Positions 15,063-23,626 are shown, counted from the first letter of the stretch. The stretch: DNA of 36,598 bases from Armatimonadota bacterium (GCA_012512265.1 JAAZEM010000039.1:1-36598); one strand, 5' to 3'. The notes: generated from the sequence alone by a model not told the origin. Made by a program: numbers and translations.

Positions 15063-16280
15063 GTGAGCGAGCCGGTTCTCCCCAAGAGGGTCGTTTTTGT
15101 TTGCGCCGCGTATCTCCCTCGGATTACAGGGGTAGCGACGGCGATCAACGCATGGGCGCGCCAGCTTCTCCCACTGGGAGTGCGAGTGACGGTCGTTGCG
15201 CCGGAGCACACCCCACACACCTTCTACCCCCTGCACTCCGGTCCAGGTGAGCTCGACATTGTTCGCCTGCCGGGACAGCCGGCCCCCTTCGTCCTGGGCA
15301 TCCAGCGAGCGCGCACGCGTGGTGTTGCATGGGACGAGCTGTTGGCCAGCCTGCAGGGCGAAAACGCGATCATCCATGGGCAGGATGTTCACTCCGCCGG
15401 GGAGATTGCCACCCAGATTGGCCGGCGCTGCCGCCTGCCGGTGATGCTTCACGCCCATTATCCCCTCTTGGACAGCGATCCTGCGGACTGGCTCACTTTC
15501 TCGCCAGGCATGCTCGGGCGCAAAGCAGTGAATGCCGTCATCAGCGGTATCCTGGCGCACAAAGCGCGCGCCACGTGCCGGCGAGCGAATCTGATCGCCG
15601 CGGTCAGTCCCTACGTCCAGGAGATGCTCGCGAAGTGCGGCATCAGCAACACCGTGGTGTTGCCCTGCGGGGTGGATCTGCCCGCCGACCTCCCCGCCGT
15701 CGATATCCGCAGGCGGCATGGCATCCCGCAGGACAGTCCTATCTTCCTCTACACGGGGCGTATGGACCCCGACAAGCGGATTGGCGACCTGCTTGAGGTG
15801 GCGGCGATCCTACGCCAGCGGGAGCCACGCGCGCGCCTCCTCCTGGTTGGGGGGGGGCACTATCTCGAGCGGTATATCCGGCGCGCGGAGGCGCTGCGTC
15901 TTGGTGATACGGTGGTCTTCGCCGGCTGGGCCTCCTATCAGGACATCTGGGCCTACTATGCTCAGGCAGATCTTTTCCTCCTGGCCAATGCCCATGAGGC
16001 GCTTGGGTTGGTGACGCTCGAGGCGCAGGCGATGGGGCTGCCGGTCGTTGGCTATCGTGGCGGCGGACTCGCTCTTTCTGTGGCCGATGGCAAAACGGGG
16101 CTCCTTACCGACCCTACCCCGCAGGCACTGGCCGAAGCGGCGCTCGCGCTCCACTGGAATCCGGAGCGGCGAAAGGCCATGTCTGCCGCGGCACGCGCCC
16201 ACGCCGCACGCTATTCCAGCGAGCAGCTCTTCCCCTCCCTGCTTGAGGCCTACGCCCGGCTCTCTCGTGGCGCTGCCTGA
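15063..16280 (+). CDS. Glycosyltransferase family 4 (GT-B fold)
   Basis: 405 residues. The N-terminal Rossmann half begins RVVFVCAAYLPRITGVATAI, with the usual glycine-containing acceptor-side loop. The C-terminal half begins near FLYTGRMDPDKRIGDLLEV and carries the donor-binding E-X7-E motif in HEALGLVTLEAQAMGLPVV. These features fit GT4 retaining transferases that move a sugar from a nucleotide sugar to a lipid or glycan at the cytoplasmic membrane face. The N-terminal layout resembles MgdA/PimB-like lipid glycosyltransferases, but the acceptor cannot be told. GTG at 15063 is preferred because the promoter places the transcript start on it and the first residues (MSEPVLPKR) lead straight into strand 1. 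The gene is monocistronic. Confidence 0.9.
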   Translation: MSEPVLPKRVVFVCAAYLPRITGVATAINAWARQLLPLGVRVTVVAPEHTPHTFYPLHSGPGELDIVRLPGQPAPFVLGIQRARTRGVAWDELLASLQGENAIIHGQDVHSAGEIATQIGRRCRLPVMLHAHYPLLDSDPADWLTFSPGMLGRKAVNAVISGILAHKARATCRRANLIAAVSPYVQEMLAKCGISNTVVLPCGVDLPADLPAVDIRRRHGIPQDSPIFLYTGRMDPDKRIGDLLEVAAILRQREPRARLLLVGGGHYLERYIRRAEALRLGDTVVFAGWASYQDIWAYYAQADLFLLANAHEALGLVTLEAQAMGLPVVGYRGGGLALSVADGKTGLLTDPTPQALAEAALALHWNPERRKAMSAAARAHAARYSSEQLFPSLLEAYARLSRGAA

Positions 16281-16436
16281 ATCTCGATCCGACAGTGTCA
16301 GCGGGATAGCGCGCGCATCTCGCTCGTTTCCATTCAGCACGCCTAGGGAACGCCCGCTCGCATGCCGAATTTGTACCCCGGCACCAGGAGCCAGCGCGAT
16401 TGCGCCGCCAACCGATTCCCGGAAGGAGTGGAACCG

Positions 16437-17228
16437 ATGCGCGTGTTGATCTGCACCGATCTGGAAGGCATCAGCGGGGTCTGCGTCTGGGAACAGACCC
16501 GCGAGATGACCTCGGAACTATATCAGGATGCCCGTCGCCTGCTGATGGGCGACGTGGCCGCGGCAATCGAGGGGTGCCGCGAAGGAGGCGCCGAGGAGAT
16601 CGTCGTTGCGGACGGGCACGGCGGCGGGTTCAATTTCATTCCAGAGATGATGCACCCTGGAGCGCGCTACTACACCGGGCGGGCTCGGCCGCGCATGAGC
16701 GAGTACATCTCCCGGTTCGAGGGCTTCGACGCCGCGATCCTCCTGGGCTACCACGCCATGGCCGGAACGCCCGACGGGATGCTCCGGCACACCCAGAGCT
16801 CGCGCGCCGGCAACCGGTATTGGTACAACGGGCGCGAAAGTGGCGAGATCGCCCAGTCGGCCCTGGTTTACGGTAGCGTCGGGATCCCCGTCGTGATGGT
16901 CTCAGGCGATACAGCAGCGTGCCGCGAGGCGCGCGAGTTCCTCGGCGAAGCGGTGGTCACCGTGGCGGTGAAGGAAGGCTTGGGCGAGCAGTGTGGCGTG
17001 CTGGTGCCGCCCCTCGCCGCGCACACCCTCCTGCGCGAAGGCGCGCGCGAGGCGATGGCGCGCGTCGAGCAGTGCCGTCCCTTCGTCATGGAGACCCCTA
17101 TCCAGGGCTGCCTCCGCTTCCCCGACAAGAGCACCGCGGATGGTTTCCAGCCCAGGCGATCCACGCGTGTGGATGACTATACCTTCGAAGCCGTCTTCGA
17201 GGATGCGCGTTTCATCCACGAGTTCTGA
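16437..17228 (+). CDS. dppA: M55 family D-aminopeptidase (DppA-like)
   Basis: 263 residues, beginning MRVLICTDLEGISGV behind a strong GGAAGGAG (16421-16428). All expected zinc-site and catalytic residues of Bacillus DppA line up: Asp8, Glu10, His61 (ADGHGGG), His106 (GYHAMAG), His118 (LRHTQSS) and Glu134 (NGRESGE). M55 enzymes are cytoplasmic decameric aminopeptidases that remove N-terminal D-amino acids, notably from D-Ala-D-Ala and related peptides. There is no peptide transporter beside it, unlike the Bacillus dpp operon. A VanX-like D-Ala-D-Ala dipeptidase elsewhere in the window (35288-35959) suggests more than one route for recycling cell-wall D-amino acids. The symbol is assigned by family. 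Confidence 0.9.
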   Translation: MRVLICTDLEGISGVCVWEQTREMTSELYQDARRLLMGDVAAAIEGCREGGAEEIVVADGHGGGFNFIPEMMHPGARYYTGRARPRMSEYISRFEGFDAAILLGYHAMAGTPDGMLRHTQSSRAGNRYWYNGRESGEIAQSALVYGSVGIPVVMVSGDTAACREAREFLGEAVVTVAVKEGLGEQCGVLVPPLAAHTLLREGAREAMARVEQCRPFVMETPIQGCLRFPDKSTADGFQPRRSTRVDDYTFEAVFEDARFIHEF

Positions 17229-17436
17229 TAGCCACCGTCCCTTCTTCCGCGCGCCTGCCCATCACACGGCGATGGGACGGGCAATTGTTCAGCTGGCCAG
17301 GGCTGGCCATCCGATTGGTCGTGGGGTGCGCCTGCGAGCCGCTCCAATAGGCTGGAAAAGCCGGCCCTGGCTGGCCGCTGCATCCTCGCGGACGCGGAAG
17401 CGTCTCCTCCGGGCGATGAGAAACCCGGTTTTTCCG

Positions 17437-17466
17437 TTGACTCCACCCCCCCCTTTGTGCTACAAT
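17437..17466 (+). promoter_or_regulatory. Promoter of der, leaderless
   Basis: TTGACT (17437-17442), 18-nt spacer, TACAAT (17461-17466), then six bases to the ATG at 17473. The expected transcription start coincides with the start codon. Just upstream, AAACCCGGTTT (17421-17431) is an 11-bp palindrome, possibly an operator. Farther up (about 17295-17380) are GCCAGGGCTGGC and its near inverse GCCGGCCCTGGC, a long-range inverted repeat of unknown meaning. Confidence 0.85.
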
Positions 17467-17472
17467 GTCTGT

Positions 17473-18837
17473 ATGAGTAAGGCGGTAGTCGCAGTCGTCG
17501 GGCGGCCCAACGTGGGCAAATCGACCCTGTTCAACCGGGTGGTGGGGCGGCGTGAGGCCGTAGTGGAGAACATACCGGGCGTCACGCGTGACCGCCTCTA
17601 TGGGATCGCGGAGTGGAATGGCCGCGAGTTCACCATCGTGGATACCGGCGGCCTCGTCCTGGATGAGAGCGATCCGATGGCGGCGCGCATCCGCGCCCAG
17701 GCGGAGCTTGCCATCGAGGAAGCCGATGTCATTGTGATGGTGGTCGATGGCACCGATGGGCTGACACCACTCGATGAGGATGTGGCGAAGAGCCTGCGTC
17801 CGGCGAACAAGCCGGTGCTGGTCGCTGTCAACAAGACGGAGGGGAAGAAGGGTAAGGCAGGCGTTCCCGACTTCTATGCCCTTGGGATCGGCGAACTCTT
17901 CCCCATCTCGGCCACTCAGGGGGATGGCGTGGCCGACCTCCTTGACGAGGTGGTGGCCAGGCTTCCACCGCCGGAGCAGGCGGAGGAGTTTCCCGAGGAT
18001 GTGTTGCGCGTTGCCCTCATCGGCCGGCCCAACGTGGGCAAGTCGTCGATGCTGAACGCGATCCTCGGCGAAGAGCGCGTCATCGTCAGCAACGTACCTG
18101 GGACGACCCGCGACGCGGTAGATACCTATTTCGAACGCGGGGGCCAGAAGTATGTGCTGGTGGACACCGCCGGGATCCGCCGCCCCGGAAAGGTGCAGGG
18201 CTCGATCGAGTACTACTGCGTGCTCCGCGCCAGCCGGGCTATCGAGAGCTGTGACGTCGCGATAGTCGTCATCAATGGCGAAGAGGGCCTGGTCGATGGC
18301 GATAAGCGCGTGGCCGGCATGGCCCATGAGGAAGGCCGGGCGTGCGTCATCGCGGTCAATAAGTGGGACCTGATGCGCAAGGGCCACGCCAAGTGGACCG
18401 AGCAACTCGGCCGGCGCATCCGGCGGGAGTTCACCGAGCACGTTCGCGCGGAGATGCCCTTCCTCGACTATGCGCCCATCGTCTTCGTCTCCGCCCTTAT
18501 GGGCGAGAATATCGATGACCTGCTCGACACGGTGAACGATGTTGCCGAGTCGCATGCCCGGCGGGTGCCTACGGGGGAGCTGAACCGGGTGATCCAGGAT
18601 GCGGTGGACGCCAATCCCCGCACAGAGAAGGGGCGCACGCTGCGTATCTACTACGCCACGATGAGTGAGGTCAGCCCGCCCACGATCATCCTCTTCGTCA
18701 ACGACCCGGAGCTGATGCACTTCTCTTACGAGCGGTATCTCATCAACCGGCTGCGCCAGGTATTCGGCTACGAGGGCACGCCGATCCGCCTCATCACGCG
18801 CCGCCGCACGAAGGAGATGGCCCGCCAGACCGGCTAA
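17473..18837 (+). CDS. der: Ribosome-assembly GTPase Der (EngA)
   Basis: 454 residues with tandem G domains and a KH-like C-terminus. Domain 1: P-loop GRPNVGKST (~10-18), switch-II DTGG, G4 motif NKTE. Domain 2: P-loop GRPNVGKSS (~184-192), DTAG, NKWD, then SALMGEN. The C-terminal ~110 residues, with PPTIILFVNDPELMHFSY and YLINRLRQVFGYEGTPI, are diagnostic of Der. It helps mature the 50S subunit and is essential in most bacteria. The first-domain G4 motif ends in Glu rather than the usual Asp. It heads a tight cluster: the AMMECR1 gene begins 10 nt after its stop. Confidence 0.97.
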   Translation: MSKAVVAVVGRPNVGKSTLFNRVVGRREAVVENIPGVTRDRLYGIAEWNGREFTIVDTGGLVLDESDPMAARIRAQAELAIEEADVIVMVVDGTDGLTPLDEDVAKSLRPANKPVLVAVNKTEGKKGKAGVPDFYALGIGELFPISATQGDGVADLLDEVVARLPPPEQAEEFPEDVLRVALIGRPNVGKSSMLNAILGEERVIVSNVPGTTRDAVDTYFERGGQKYVLVDTAGIRRPGKVQGSIEYYCVLRASRAIESCDVAIVVINGEEGLVDGDKRVAGMAHEEGRACVIAVNKWDLMRKGHAKWTEQLGRRIRREFTEHVRAEMPFLDYAPIVFVSALMGENIDDLLDTVNDVAESHARRVPTGELNRVIQDAVDANPRTEKGRTLRIYYATMSEVSPPTIILFVNDPELMHFSYERYLINRLRQVFGYEGTPIRLITRRRTKEMARQTG

Positions 18838-18847
18838 GGAGGCAGCG

Positions 18848-19381
18848 ATGGCTGATACCCAAGCGACTGGAGCGCATACTCCCCCGGTGATACTGGCGCG
18901 AAACGCCATCATCGCCTATGTCACCGAAGGGCGCGTTCTTGATGTTCCGGCCGATCTGCCGCTTCTGCTTCAGCAGCCATCGGGGTGCTTCGTCTCGCTG
19001 AAGAAGCACGGCGCCCTGCGGGGCTGTATCGGCACCATCACGCCGGTCCATCCCAGTCTGGCGGAGGAGATCATCCACAACGGGATCGCCGCGTGTCGTG
19101 ACCCGCGCTTTCCCCACCCCGTCTCGCGCGACGAGCTGGGCGACCTGGTGATCACCGTGGATGTGCTCGAGCCGCCCGAGCCTGTGGCCGGGCTGGCAGA
19201 TTTTGATCCGAAGCGCTACGGCATGATCTTGCGCGCGGGCAGCCGGCGGGGCCTTCTGCTACCGGATCTGGAGGGGGTCGAGACGCCCGAGGAGCAGTAC
19301 GAGATCGTCTGTCGGAAGGCAGGCATCTTTCCTGGCGAAGCAGTAGAGTTCTCCCGCTTCAAGTCGACGAGGTATCACTGA
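18848..19381 (+). CDS. AMMECR1-domain protein (AmmeMemoRadiSam protein A type)
   Basis: 177 residues with the AMMECR1 signature ALRGCIGTITP at ~59-69 and a second block HPVSRDELGDLVITVDVLEPPEPV. The C-terminal LLLPDLEGVETPEEQYEIVCRKAGI also fits. In many prokaryotes the domain occurs with a Memo-type and a radical-SAM protein; neither is beside it here. Biochemical function is not established. The ATG at 18848 follows AGGAGGCAGCG and lies 10 nt after der, so co-transcription is likely. Confidence 0.92.
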   Translation: MADTQATGAHTPPVILARNAIIAYVTEGRVLDVPADLPLLLQQPSGCFVSLKKHGALRGCIGTITPVHPSLAEEIIHNGIAACRDPRFPHPVSRDELGDLVITVDVLEPPEPVAGLADFDPKRYGMILRAGSRRGLLLPDLEGVETPEEQYEIVCRKAGIFPGEAVEFSRFKSTRYH

Positions 19382-19448
19382 GATCGGCCTCGACGGGCCA
19401 GGTGCCCATTCGCCCGCCGGGGAACGTGCCGTCTGAGAGGAGAGCGCG

Positions 19449-19829
19449 ATGCGCACAATGCTGGATAAAGTCCTGGACCTGGCGTTCGGCGCAGCGGATA
19501 TGACGCGCGAGCGAGCGCAGGCGATTGTGGATGAGCTGATCAGACGTGGCGAGGCGACACGCGAGCAGGGCAACACGATGGTGGAGGATCTGCTGCGCCG
19601 AGGGCAGCAACAGCGCGAGGAGTTGCGGGCCCTCATTCGCCGTGAGGTGAGCGATACCATGTCGCACATGAACATGGCCACGCGCGACGATACCGCCCGC
19701 CTGGAACGCCGCATTCAGGAACTGGAGACGCTCGTGGAAGACCTGCGTGGCGCCGCGCCCGCCGGTTCGGCGGAGGCAACCGCCGTAGCCTCTCCTGAGA
19801 TCGCTCCGGCAGCCGAGACCACCGAGTGA
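19449..19829 (+). CDS. Phasin-like / PHA-synthesis-regulator-type helical protein
   Basis: 126 residues, almost all helix and highly charged. It starts MLDKVLDLAFGAADMTRERAQ (one basic residue after Met1-Arg2) and continues with IVDELIRRGEATREQGNTM. These match the short COG3937 'polyhydroxyalkanoate synthesis regulator phasin' family. A second helix (~75-102) has heptad-like spacing, and an Ala/Pro-rich tail follows. Family members are linked to PHA granules, but no PHA synthase is in the window, so a general scaffold role is equally possible. Its TGA overlaps the GTG of maf by 4 nt (GTGA), implying translational coupling. Confidence 0.75.
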   Translation: MRTMLDKVLDLAFGAADMTRERAQAIVDELIRRGEATREQGNTMVEDLLRRGQQQREELRALIRREVSDTMSHMNMATRDDTARLERRIQELETLVEDLRGAAPAGSAEATAVASPEIAPAAETTE

Positions 19830-20428
19830 GACGGCGGATCATTCTGGCATCGGCGTCGCCGCGCCGGCGCGAGCTTCTCTCGCAGGTTGGCATCCCGTTC
19901 GAGGTGATCCCGGCGGATGTGCCCGAGCAGGGCCGGCCGGAGACAGATCCTTGCGAGCTGGCGCGCACGCTGGCCCTCGAAAAGGCTCAAGCCACGGCCG
20001 CCCGCATTGACGATGGCCTCGTCCTGGGCGCCGATACCATCGTCGTCCTCGATTCGCGCATCCTTGGCAAGCCCGCCGATGCCGAGGATGCGCGAGCGAT
20101 GCTCCGCGCGCTTTCCGGATGCACGCATCAGGTGATCACCGGCGTCGTCCTCATCGACCGGCAACACGGCGAAACGGTCGCCACCGACGTCGCGCACGCG
20201 GTCACCGACGTCACCTTTCTCCCCTGGAGCGACGAGGCGATTGGCGCCTACGTGGCCACGGGCGAGCCCCTCGATAAGGCGGGCGCCTACGCGATCCAAG
20301 GCTATGCCGCCGTCCTCATCGAAGGCATCTGCGGCTGCTACTTCAATGTGGTCGGCCTGCCCCTGGCGGTTGTCGCTCGCATGCTCCGCGCCCGGGGCGT
20401 GCCTGTCAACCCGGCGCCGCTTGCCTAG
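19826..20428 (+). CDS. maf: Maf-like nucleoside triphosphate pyrophosphatase
   Basis: 200 residues beginning RRIILASASPRRRELLSQVG, the Maf/HAM1-like signature. GADTIVVLDSRILGKP (~68-83) carries the catalytic Asp and substrate-binding residues, and DKAGAYAIQGYAAVLIEGI (~149-167) is equally typical. Maf enzymes cleave dTTP, UTP and some modified NTPs to the monophosphate plus PPi and are tied to septum control in Bacillus. The start is GTG, overlapping the phasin-like stop. Last gene of the der cluster. Confidence 0.95.
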   Translation: MRRRIILASASPRRRELLSQVGIPFEVIPADVPEQGRPETDPCELARTLALEKAQATAARIDDGLVLGADTIVVLDSRILGKPADAEDARAMLRALSGCTHQVITGVVLIDRQHGETVATDVAHAVTDVTFLPWSDEAIGAYVATGEPLDKAGAYAIQGYAAVLIEGICGCYFNVVGLPLAVVARMLRARGVPVNPAPLA

Positions 20429-20544
20429 CGCATGGAGTGCATCGATACCTGACTGCCGCATCGGCCACGCGGGCAGAGCCCGAGGCCCGCACGCGCTCTT
20501 GGAGCACGGCAGCAGCGGGCATCGGCCAGAACGGAAGGAGTGCG

Positions 20545-21534
20545 ATGACAACGGATACGGCACTGCGCTGGCTGGGCGGAGTGCCCCTCTTCGACCCGAG
20601 CCAGGGCTCCACCGTGATCGCGTCTCCCGGGCAGGGACCAGGCTGGTGGGTTGGAGCCCCCAGCGCGCTCTACGACCGGGAGTCTGGACTCACCTACCTC
20701 TATTACCGGGTGCGCAAGCCCCGCGCGCTTGGCCGCGGTGGCGAGTGTCGCATCGCCGCGAGCCGCGACGGCCTGAACTTCGAAACGGTTTGGAGCGCCA
20801 AGAAGGATGCGTTTGGATCGCCTTCCATCGAGCGTGGTTGTCTGGTGAAGACGCCCGAAGGCCGGTGGCGGCTCTATCTCTCCTTCGTTGACCCCGCGGA
20901 TGATCGGTGGCGGATCGACCTGTTGGAGGCGGATACGCCGGAGGCGTTGGACCCAGGAGAGCGCCGGAAGATCCTCACCGCGGCGGATATTGGCGGCGAG
21001 GGCGTGAAGGATCCGGTCGTCTACCTCCTCGGCGGGCTCTACTGGATGGTCGTGAGCTACGCTCCCGGCCGGCCGGACGCGACGGCCGCGGAGAAGGCAC
21101 AGATGCATGCCACCGCCGATGTCTACAACACGGGCATCGTGAAGTCGCACACCGGGCTGGCCCTCAGCCCCGATGGTGTCCACTTCCGTTGGGAAGGCGA
21201 CCTCCTCTCCCCGCCTGATACGGGCTGGGATCGCTACTGCACCCGGATCAGCACGTTGCTCTATACGCCGCCGGTCTGGACCGCCCTCTATGACGGGAGC
21301 GGCTCGGTGGAGGAGAATTACGAAGAGCGCGCTGGCGTCGCGGTCAGCCTGGATGGCCGCCATTTCGAGCGGCTGACCCTCAATGGGCCGGCGTTGATCT
21401 CGCCCCACGCCTCCGGAAGCGTGCGTTATGTCGAGGCGCTCCGGTTGGATACGGAGATCCGCTACTACTACGAGTTCGCCCTCCCGGATGGCTCACACGA
21501 GCTGCGCTGCAGCCGGGTGCCCTTTCCCGGATAG
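20545..21534 (+). CDS. Five-bladed beta-propeller glycosidase-like protein (GH43/GH32/GH130-like)
   Basis: 329 residues, no signal peptide. Repeated motifs GAPSALYDRESGLTYLYYRV (~40-59), RIAASRDGLNFETV, KDPVVYLLGGLYWMVVSY and LALSPDGVHFRWEGD mark successive blades of the glycosidase-type five-bladed propeller. A D-P-V in 'VKDPVVY' resembles the second acidic residue of GH43-type sites; the first acid is less certain. The protein is probably intracellular and acts on short glycosides, possibly as a phosphorylase. ATG at 20545 is chosen because GGAAGGAG lies just upstream. It precedes pfkA and a PfkB-type kinase, consistent with sugar catabolism. Confidence 0.7.
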   Translation: MTTDTALRWLGGVPLFDPSQGSTVIASPGQGPGWWVGAPSALYDRESGLTYLYYRVRKPRALGRGGECRIAASRDGLNFETVWSAKKDAFGSPSIERGCLVKTPEGRWRLYLSFVDPADDRWRIDLLEADTPEALDPGERRKILTAADIGGEGVKDPVVYLLGGLYWMVVSYAPGRPDATAAEKAQMHATADVYNTGIVKSHTGLALSPDGVHFRWEGDLLSPPDTGWDRYCTRISTLLYTPPVWTALYDGSGSVEENYEERAGVAVSLDGRHFERLTLNGPALISPHASGSVRYVEALRLDTEIRYYYEFALPDGSHELRCSRVPFPG

Positions 21535-21578
21535 GCGCCACTGCCTGCATTCTCCTGTCAGGTATGGGGCCCCCGCGC

Positions 21579-21608
21579 TTGACAGGCGCTCGCTTGCCCG
21601 GCTATACT
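21579..21608 (+). promoter_or_regulatory. Promoter of pfkA, leaderless
   Basis: A perfect TTGACA (21579-21584), 18-nt spacer, TATACT (21603-21608), then six bases to the ATG at 21615. Both boxes are identical to those of the GT4 gene, and again transcription should start at the initiation codon. Confidence 0.85.
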
Positions 21609-21614
21609 GCTACC

Positions 21615-22577
21615 ATGAAGAGAATCGGAGTTTTGACCAGCGGGGGCGATGCCTCCGGGATGAACGCGTGTATACGCTCGGTGGTACGCACCGCCATCAG
21701 TCGTAACGTGGAGGTCATCGGCATCCGCCGAGGATATGATGGCCTGATTCGGGGCGACGTGTTCCCGATGGATGCCGCCTCGGTGGGCGGCATCTTGAAT
21801 CAGGGCGGCACGATCCTGTTGACCGCGCGGAGCAAGGAGTTCATGACGCGCGAGGGCCAGGAGAAGGCCGTCGCCACGCTCAAGCGCCATGGTATCGAGG
21901 GCCTGATCGTCATCGGCGGGGAAGGCTCGTTCCACGGGGCGCGCGTGCTCGGCACCGAATGGGGCGTGCCGGTCGTCGGCGTGCCGGCCACGATCGATAA
22001 CGACATCGCCGGCACAGACTTCTCCATCGGCTTCGATACAGCGGTGAACGTCGCGCTGGAGGCGATTGATAAGATCCGCGATACCGCCGCGTCCCATGAG
22101 CGGATCTTCGTGATCGAGGTGATGGGGCGCTCGGTCGGCTTCATCGCGCTCGAGGTGGGCCTGGCCGGCGGCGCCGAGGCGATCCTCATCCCCGAGGTGC
22201 CCTACGACCTCGATACCGTCTGCAAGCGGATTGCCAGCGGGCGCGCGCGAGGCAAGATCTCCTCCATCGTCGTCGTCGCGGAGGGCGCCGGCGACGCGGC
22301 GGAGGTCAGCCAGCGGATCCAGGAGGGGACTGGGCTCAGCACGCGCTACGCGGTTCTGGGATACATCCAGCGCGGGGGGAGTCCCACCTCGCTCGACCGC
22401 GTTCTTGCTGCGCGATTGGGCTATGCTGCGGTCGACCACCTCCTTGCCGGCCGGCACACGTCGATGGTCGGCGTATCCGGCGGCTCGGTGCAGGTCTGTG
22501 ATATCGACGCGGCCTGGACCATTGAGAAGCGGATCAACCTGAACCTGCACGAGCTGGCGCAGGTGCTCTCGATCTAG
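21615..22577 (+). CDS. pfkA: 6-phosphofructokinase (ATP-type)
   Basis: 320 residues, the normal length of bacterial ATP-PFK. Motifs: GVLTSGGDASGMN (5-17), IGGEGSFHGA (100-109), ATIDNDIAGTD with catalytic Asp128, VIEVMGRSVGF and YIQRGGSPTSLDRVLA. Gly104 points to ATP rather than pyrophosphate as donor. Two substitutions are unusual: Ser14 replaces the common Pro of GGDAPG, and Glu103 replaces the Asp of GGDGS that helps hold Mg2+ in E. coli PFK. The start at 21615 is fixed by the promoter; longer versions would begin upstream of the -10 box. It commits fructose-6-phosphate to glycolysis. Confidence 0.94.
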   Translation: MKRIGVLTSGGDASGMNACIRSVVRTAISRNVEVIGIRRGYDGLIRGDVFPMDAASVGGILNQGGTILLTARSKEFMTREGQEKAVATLKRHGIEGLIVIGGEGSFHGARVLGTEWGVPVVGVPATIDNDIAGTDFSIGFDTAVNVALEAIDKIRDTAASHERIFVIEVMGRSVGFIALEVGLAGGAEAILIPEVPYDLDTVCKRIASGRARGKISSIVVVAEGAGDAAEVSQRIQEGTGLSTRYAVLGYIQRGGSPTSLDRVLAARLGYAAVDHLLAGRHTSMVGVSGGSVQVCDIDAAWTIEKRINLNLHELAQVLSI

Positions 22578-22645
22578 GGCCTCTCGTTCCACGAATCGAG
22601 TCGCATCCAACGGCGGCTCGATTGCTGGTACTCCTTGGAGGAGCG

Positions 22646-23626
22646 ATGCGCGACCTCGATGTGATCTGCCTGGGCGAAGCGCTGATTGATTTCGTGGCGC
22701 TGCAGTCCGGGGTATCGCTGACCGAGGCGGAGAGCTTCCAGAAGGCAGCCGGAGGCGCTCCTGCCAACGTGGCGGTCGGGATCGCTCGCCTGGGCGCCCG
22801 TTCTGCGTTCATCGGCAAGGTGGGCGACGAACCGTTCGGACGCTTCATCCAGCATACGCTGGAGCATGATGGCGTCGATACCTCGGGCATGGTCTTCTCG
22901 CCCGAGTATCGCACCGGACTTGCCTTCGTCTCGCTGACGGAAACCGGCGAGCGTGACTTCGTCTTCTTTCGCAACCCGAGCGCGGATATGACCTTCGCGC
23001 CCGAAGAGCTGCGCGAGGGGCTACTCTCTCGCGCCTACGTCTTCCACTATGGGTCGATCACCCTGATTGACGAGCCAGCCCGGTCCACCACGCTGCGCGC
23101 GGCGGAGCTGGCGCGCGATGCCGGGGCGCTCCTCTCGTACGACCCGAACCTGCGCCTGGGCCTGTGGCCGTCCGCAGAAGACGCGCGCCGCGGGATGCGC
23201 GAGGGGATGGCCCATGCCCAGGTGGTAAAGGTCTCCGAGGATGAGCTGGAGTTCATCACGGGGATCGCGGAAACCGAGCGCGCCGCCTTGGAGCTCCTGA
23301 ATGATGGCGCGGAGCTGGTCGCCGTCACGGCGGGCGGGCGTGGGTGCCGCTTCTTCACGGCGAACGCGCAGGGCGAGCTGTCCGGCTTCCCCGTGGCAGC
23401 CATCGATACCACCGGCGCCGGCGATGGCTTCGTCGCGGGGATGCTGACCGGATTGCTTCCTGCGTGGCGACAGGGCCGGCGCCCGGGAGAGATGACTGCC
23501 GGGGAGCTGGAGCCGCTCTTCCGCTTCGCCAACGCCGTCGGTGCTTTGACAACAACGCGCCACGGCGCCATTCCTGCCCTGCCCACCGTCAGCCAGGTGG
23601 ATAGCTTCCTGGCCAGGGAGGGCTGA
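22646..23626 (+). CDS. PfkB-family carbohydrate kinase (fructokinase-like)
   Basis: 326 residues from ATG 22646, behind GGAGGAG. Residues ~3-20 (DVICLGEALIDFVAL) and the GGAPANVAVGIARLGA stretch (~36-51) form the PfkB N-terminal signature. IDTTGAGDGFVAGML (~253-267) carries the anion hole and catalytic Asp of the second signature. The sequence is closest in feel to fructokinases or 2-keto-3-deoxygluconate kinases, which cannot be told apart by eye. It lies 68 nt after pfkA and is likely co-transcribed, giving two successive sugar-phosphorylation steps from one promoter. Confidence 0.9.
   Translation: MRDLDVICLGEALIDFVALQSGVSLTEAESFQKAAGGAPANVAVGIARLGARSAFIGKVGDEPFGRFIQHTLEHDGVDTSGMVFSPEYRTGLAFVSLTETGERDFVFFRNPSADMTFAPEELREGLLSRAYVFHYGSITLIDEPARSTTLRAAELARDAGALLSYDPNLRLGLWPSAEDARRGMREGMAHAQVVKVSEDELEFITGIAETERAALELLNDGAELVAVTAGGRGCRFFTANAQGELSGFPVAAIDTTGAGDGFVAGMLTGLLPAWRQGRRPGEMTAGELEPLFRFANAVGALTTTRHGAIPALPTVSQVDSFLAREG

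Noticed and set aside
17229-17436. Small gene between dppA and der
   Set aside because: Open frames here lack ribosome sites and family-like sequence; only an inverted repeat and palindrome are visible.
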